Shown here: positions 60,839-64,000 of the stretch, piece after piece
Layout of the letters: each line of letters opens with the position of its first letter
How positions within the stretch are numbered: the stretch's first letter is position 1
Assembly: GCF_003966265.1 (NCBI RefSeq)
Contig: NZ_RXNV01000010.1
Coordinates: 86,822-150,821, forward strand
DNA: 64,000 nt
Origin: Shewanella atlantica
GTDB lineage: Bacteria > Pseudomonadota > Gammaproteobacteria > Enterobacterales > Shewanellaceae
Direction of reading: 5' to 3'
Made by a program: the position numbers and the translations under genes
The notes under the pieces: generated by a model
The model's database searches: none
The model's input: only the letters and a program-made list of their open reading frames with translations
What the model was told of the DNA's origin: nothing

Positions 60839-61879
60839 ATGGATATAAAACACCTGTTCAATAACCTTGTCACAGCAGTCATGGTTATCGATGTAGATCT
60901 CAAGCTTTGCTATGCCAACGCAGCGGCAGAGCAGCTCTTAGGTGTGGGAAGTCACCGCTTAACCGAACATGTTCTATCAGACAGTTTCCAAATCCTTGGC
61001 GTAAATACCGACTTATTGAGTAAGGCTATCAGAGAAAACCAAGGGCTCACAGTAAATACCGCAGCTCTGGTAACACTGGACAACCAACATCATACCGTAG
61101 ACATAACGCTCACCCCCTTGGAACAGGAACAGGGATTAGGCCTGTTAGAGCTCAGGCAGGTCGATCAACAGAGGCGTATTCATCAACAACTTACTTTAGA
61201 TGCACAGCAACAGGCCGCTCAATATTTAGTAAGAAACCTGGCCCATGAGATAAAAAACCCTTTAGGAGGACTTCGTGGTGCAGCGCAACTGCTCTCCCGG
61301 GAACTCCATGATCCTCAGCTTAATGAGTTTACTGATCTTATTATCGAGCAAGCTGATCGACTAAGAAATCTGGTAGACAGATTGCTCGGCCCTCAAAGAC
61401 CAACCCAACATAGCCTGCATAATATCCATGAAGTTGTTCAAAAAGTACTTAATCTTGTGAACATGGCTCTTCCGGCGAATATCTGCCTAAAGCAAGATTA
61501 CGACCCTTCCATACCCGATATTCAAATGGATCCCGAACAAATTCAACAGGCCGTGCTAAACATAGTCCAAAATGCAATTCAGGCGCTCGACAGGACTGGT
61601 GGGGAAATATTGATAAAGACACGCACTCAGCACCAAGTCACTATTGGCACCTTGAGACACAAACTTGTATTAGCCTTGTCCATCATAGACACCGGACCCG
61701 GTATCAAACCTGAAATATTAGATACACTTTTTTACCCTATGGTGACGGGTCGTGATAACGGCTCAGGACTTGGCTTATCGATTGCGCATAATTTTGCTCG
61801 GCTACATGGCGGTAGAATTGATTGCCACTCCAAGCTTGGGAGGACTGAATTCACAATCTTGCTTCCCATAAAAAACTAG
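60839..61879 (+). CDS. glnL: Nitrogen sensor histidine kinase NtrB
   Basis: A 346-residue cytoplasmic kinase/phosphatase that controls NtrC under PII. It has an N-terminal PAS domain (about 5-110), the phospho-accepting His in NLAHEIKNPLGGLRGAAQLL near 136 and ATPase boxes NIVQNAIQAL, DTGPGI and GSGLGLSIAHNFARLHGG. I start it at ATG 60839 after GGAG; the longer frame from TTG 60797 would translate the NtrC sites. Confidence 0.96.
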   Translation: MDIKHLFNNLVTAVMVIDVDLKLCYANAAAEQLLGVGSHRLTEHVLSDSFQILGVNTDLLSKAIRENQGLTVNTAALVTLDNQHHTVDITLTPLEQEQGLGLLELRQVDQQRRIHQQLTLDAQQQAAQYLVRNLAHEIKNPLGGLRGAAQLLSRELHDPQLNEFTDLIIEQADRLRNLVDRLLGPQRPTQHSLHNIHEVVQKVLNLVNMALPANICLKQDYDPSIPDIQMDPEQIQQAVLNIVQNAIQALDRTGGEILIKTRTQHQVTIGTLRHKLVLALSIIDTGPGIKPEILDTLFYPMVTGRDNGSGLGLSIAHNFARLHGGRIDCHSKLGRTEFTILLPIKN

Positions 61880-61932
61880 TGAACATAAGTAAATGATAAA
61901 AAATGATAAATAAGAGCAGATAGGGGTAAATC

Positions 61933-63348
61933 ATGAGTATAACGGAACAAGTTTGGGTGCTCGATGATGACAGCTCTATTCGCTGGGTAGTAGAAAGAGC
62001 TTTAAAAGGGGCCAATATTAGCTGCGCCAGTTTTGCAGCGGCTGAATCACTCTGGGAAGCGCTCGAGCTCGCACAGCCTAAAGTCATAATTTCAGACATT
62101 AGAATGCCGGGCACAGATGGGTTGAGTCTGCTCGAACGTATTCAAATTCACTATCCCCACATTCCTGTAATAATAATGACCGCACACTCAGATTTAGATA
62201 GTGCCGTGAGCGCATATCAAGCTGGGGCGTTCGAATATCTACCCAAACCATTTGATATCGATGAGGCCATTGCACTTGTAGAGCGAGCATTGACTCACTG
62301 TACAGAGCAGGCAAGTAGCACTCCAGAGGAGATACAGGTTAAAGCGCCTGAGATCATAGGAGAAGCGCCTGCTATGCAGGAGGTGTTTCGTGCAATTGGC
62401 CGTCTTTCACGATCTTCTATCAGCGTGCTGATTAATGGTCAGTCCGGAACTGGTAAGGAGCTGGTTGCAGGTGCACTGCACAAGCACAGTCCACGAAAAG
62501 AAAAACCATTTATCGCAATTAATATGGCAGCGATCCCTAAAGATCTGATTGAGTCTGAACTCTTCGGCCATGAGAAAGGAGCGTTTACCGGTGCGGCAGG
62601 TATCAGACAAGGCCGATTTGAACAGGCAAATGAAGGCACGCTTTTTCTTGATGAGATAGGTGATATGCCACTCGATGTCCAGACACGCTTATTAAGAGTA
62701 CTTGCGGATGGCCAATTTTATCGAGTCGGTGGACACTCTCCCGTTCAGGTTAATGTGAGGATCATCGCAGCCACTCATCAGGACCTTGAACAATTAGTAC
62801 AGAAAGGAGATTTCAGGGAAGATCTATTTCACCGTCTTAATGTGATAAGGGTTCACCTACCACCATTGTCGCAGCGACGGGAAGATATCCCTCAGCTTGC
62901 TCGTCACTTCCTCTCTTCTGCCGCTAAAGAGATAGCTGTTGAACCTAAGGTATTGACCTTAGAAACTGCTAAAAAGCTTTCGGAATTGCCATGGCCGGGA
63001 AACGTGCGTCAGCTTGAAAACACCTGCCGCTGGTTGATGGTGATGGCATCCGGACAGGAAATTTTACCTCAAGATCTCCCACCAGAACTACTCAAGGAAT
63101 CCAGTAAACCCAGCATGGACCGTTCCGGTCAAACTGCCGATTGGCAGGAGTCTTTAAAGAACTGGATTAACCAACGTTTGACGGAAGGTGAAAGCGATCT
63201 ACTAACCGAAGTGCAGCCGGCTTTTGAACGCATATTACTTGAGACGGCTCTGGAACACACTAACGGCCATAAACAAGAAGCGGCAAAGCGACTTGGTTGG
63301 GGTCGCAATACACTCACACGGAAATTGAAAGAGCTGGCAATGGAATAG
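61933..63348 (+). CDS. glnG: Nitrogen regulator NtrC
   Basis: A 471-residue sigma-54 activator. Receiver domain with phospho-Asp in ISDIRMPGTDG near 54, AAA+ domain with NGQSGTGKE near 168, GAFTGA near 215, GTLFLDEIGDM near 235, and a Fis-type HTH (KQEAAKRLGWGRNTLTRKL). It follows ntrB by 53 bases. The sites at glnA and before ntrB are its expected targets. Confidence 0.97.
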   Translation: MSITEQVWVLDDDSSIRWVVERALKGANISCASFAAAESLWEALELAQPKVIISDIRMPGTDGLSLLERIQIHYPHIPVIIMTAHSDLDSAVSAYQAGAFEYLPKPFDIDEAIALVERALTHCTEQASSTPEEIQVKAPEIIGEAPAMQEVFRAIGRLSRSSISVLINGQSGTGKELVAGALHKHSPRKEKPFIAINMAAIPKDLIESELFGHEKGAFTGAAGIRQGRFEQANEGTLFLDEIGDMPLDVQTRLLRVLADGQFYRVGGHSPVQVNVRIIAATHQDLEQLVQKGDFREDLFHRLNVIRVHLPPLSQRREDIPQLARHFLSSAAKEIAVEPKVLTLETAKKLSELPWPGNVRQLENTCRWLMVMASGQEILPQDLPPELLKESSKPSMDRSGQTADWQESLKNWINQRLTEGESDLLTEVQPAFERILLETALEHTNGHKQEAAKRLGWGRNTLTRKLKELAME

Positions 63349-63360
63349 CATTTCTCAAGC

Positions 63361-63391
63361 AAAAAGCCTGCTGTATCAGCAGGCTTTTTTT
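63361..63391 (+). terminator. Terminator of ntrBC
   Basis: AAAAAGCCTGCTG pairs with CAGCAGGCTTTTT, T run follows; 12 bases after the ntrC stop. Confidence 0.92.
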
Positions 63392-63907
63392 GTGTCTACG
63401 GCTCTAAACAAAGCAAAGAAGCCTGTCATGGTCTTTCATTGGCATCCTTGCCATCAAGGCATTTACTAACCCTAAGCATCAGATGGTGGACCCGCTCTAT
63501 ATATAGGAGCGTGCTTGAGCCGCCATGCTTACATTACACATGAGCCATTCCCGGCTAAAGCCGGTCCTACACCTTCCCCATGTTCGAGTGGTAATTCTTG
63601 TAGCAAAGAGTCCACGCGAAAAATGAAAAAAGCCCGTTGCGTGAGCAACGGGCTTTATCGACTCTCTTAACGAGAAATTAGGCACCTGTCATGGTCAGCT
63701 TCGAGCAGAGCTCTTCGCGTTCTCCCGCAGCATCAAACTCCGTTTAATAAGCGCAGCGGTATCACCCTACTATCACATGAAAGGGAACATGCTACGCATG
63801 TGCTATATATATTCCCCATGTTCGAGTGGACATTTCAAAAACCGTTAAACGAAAAATCCCCAACACGAAGTGCTGGGGATTTTTCGACTCTCTTAAAGAG
63901 AAATTAG
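63392..63907 (-). repeat. Duplicated rRNA-operon tail
   Basis: No protein gene is visible. The block CGACTCTCTTAAM-GAGAAATTAGGCRCCTG occurs at 63658-63687 and 63885-63914, and CCCCATGTTCGAGTGG at 63576-63591 and 63815-63830. Each copy also has a minus-strand terminator: AAAGCCCGTTGC/GCAACGGGCTTT (63629-63656) and AAAAATCCCCAACAC/GTGCTGGGGATTTTT (63852-63884). The pattern is a ~230-base duplication of the 5S downstream region, perhaps left by loss of a second 5S gene. Confidence 0.65.
63852..63884 (-). terminator. Terminator of the rRNA operon
   Basis: A hairpin of AAAAATCCCC/GGGGATTTTT type lies immediately downstream of 5S rRNA on the minus strand, with a T run. Confidence 0.85.
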
Positions 63908-64000
63908 GCGCCTGGAAATGACCTACTCTCACATGGGGAGACCCCACACTACCATCGGCGCAATTGCGTTTCACTTCTGAGTTCGAGATGGGATCAGGTG
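63908..64000 (-). rRNA. rrf: 5S ribosomal RNA, 3' part
   Basis: The reverse complement reads CACCTGATCCCATCTCGAAC, then CAGAAGTGAAACGC, CGCCGATGGTAGTGTGGGG, GTGAGAGTAGG and ends CCAGGCGC. This matches the 3' 90 bases or so of bacterial 5S rRNA; the 5' part lies beyond the window. An rRNA operon on the minus strand should continue to the right. Confidence 0.95.

Noticed and set aside
63680..63780. Possible tRNA between the duplicated rRNA tails
   Set aside because: No acceptor stem, CCA-adjacent pairing or T-loop in proper arrangement on either strand.

Overview
The window reads as a chromosome segment of a marine gammaproteobacterium, most likely Shewanella or a close relative. Supporting signs are the gmk-rpoZ-spoT-trmH-recG block, glnA next to ntrB-ntrC, split flavocytochrome-c (Fcc3-like) periplasmic reductases with small tetraheme cytochromes, an aryl-polyene cluster, and the recurring short palindrome ATACC-N4-GGTAT. 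I had no database, so all homology calls come from motifs and family knowledge.

Layout. (1) 2-1069: 3' part of a porin-like outer-membrane protein. (2) 1459-5194, system A: a sigma-54-type promoter drives a Tat-exported fumarate-reductase-like flavoprotein, a Sec-exported protein of the histidine/phenylalanine ammonia-lyase fold that lacks the Ala-Ser-Gly triad forming the MIO cofactor, and a tetraheme cytochrome c. (3) 5358-8574: sugar kinase plus nucleotidyltransferase pair and a membrane protein, on the minus strand. (4) 8953-20026: housekeeping (gmk, rpoZ, spoT, ridA, trmH, acyl-CoA ligase, Ca/Na antiporter, a frameshifted remnant, recG, DUF3014 protein). (5) 20163-38266: tandem ~115 bp repeats running into the start codon of a complete aryl-polyene (APE) gene cluster of 18 genes plus a trailing exported protein. 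(6) 38392-44217: rhodanese, azoreductase, thioesterase, dtd, lipoprotein, prolyl aminopeptidase, YihY and small envelope proteins. (7) 44437-52315, system B: an XylR/DmpR-type sigma-54 activator, divergent from a sigma-54 promoter, a second exported flavoprotein, a second tetraheme cytochrome, an MFS transporter, a phenol-MetA-type outer-membrane channel and a NapH-like iron-sulfur membrane protein. (8) 52665-54488 typA. (9) 54641-63348 nitrogen control: glnA with NtrC sites and a sigma-54 promoter, then an electrophile-response group (NemR-like repressor, YqhD-like reductase, DJ-1/Hsp31-like protein), a DUF4124 protein and ntrB-ntrC. (10) 63361-64000: terminators and the 3' part of a 5S rRNA gene on the minus strand, the end of an rRNA operon.

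How it fits together. Systems A and B look like two anaerobic respiratory modules that reduce C=C bonds of organic acids in the periplasm: quinol to tetraheme cytochrome c to flavoprotein. B carries its own sensor, uptake proteins and candidate quinol oxidase, and its V4R sensor domain points to an aromatic ligand. A couples the reductase to an exported MIO-less lyase-fold protein; this is the best candidate for an undescribed system here. The APE cluster contains a normal, MIO-containing ammonia lyase, so the window holds both an intact and a degenerate member of the same fold.
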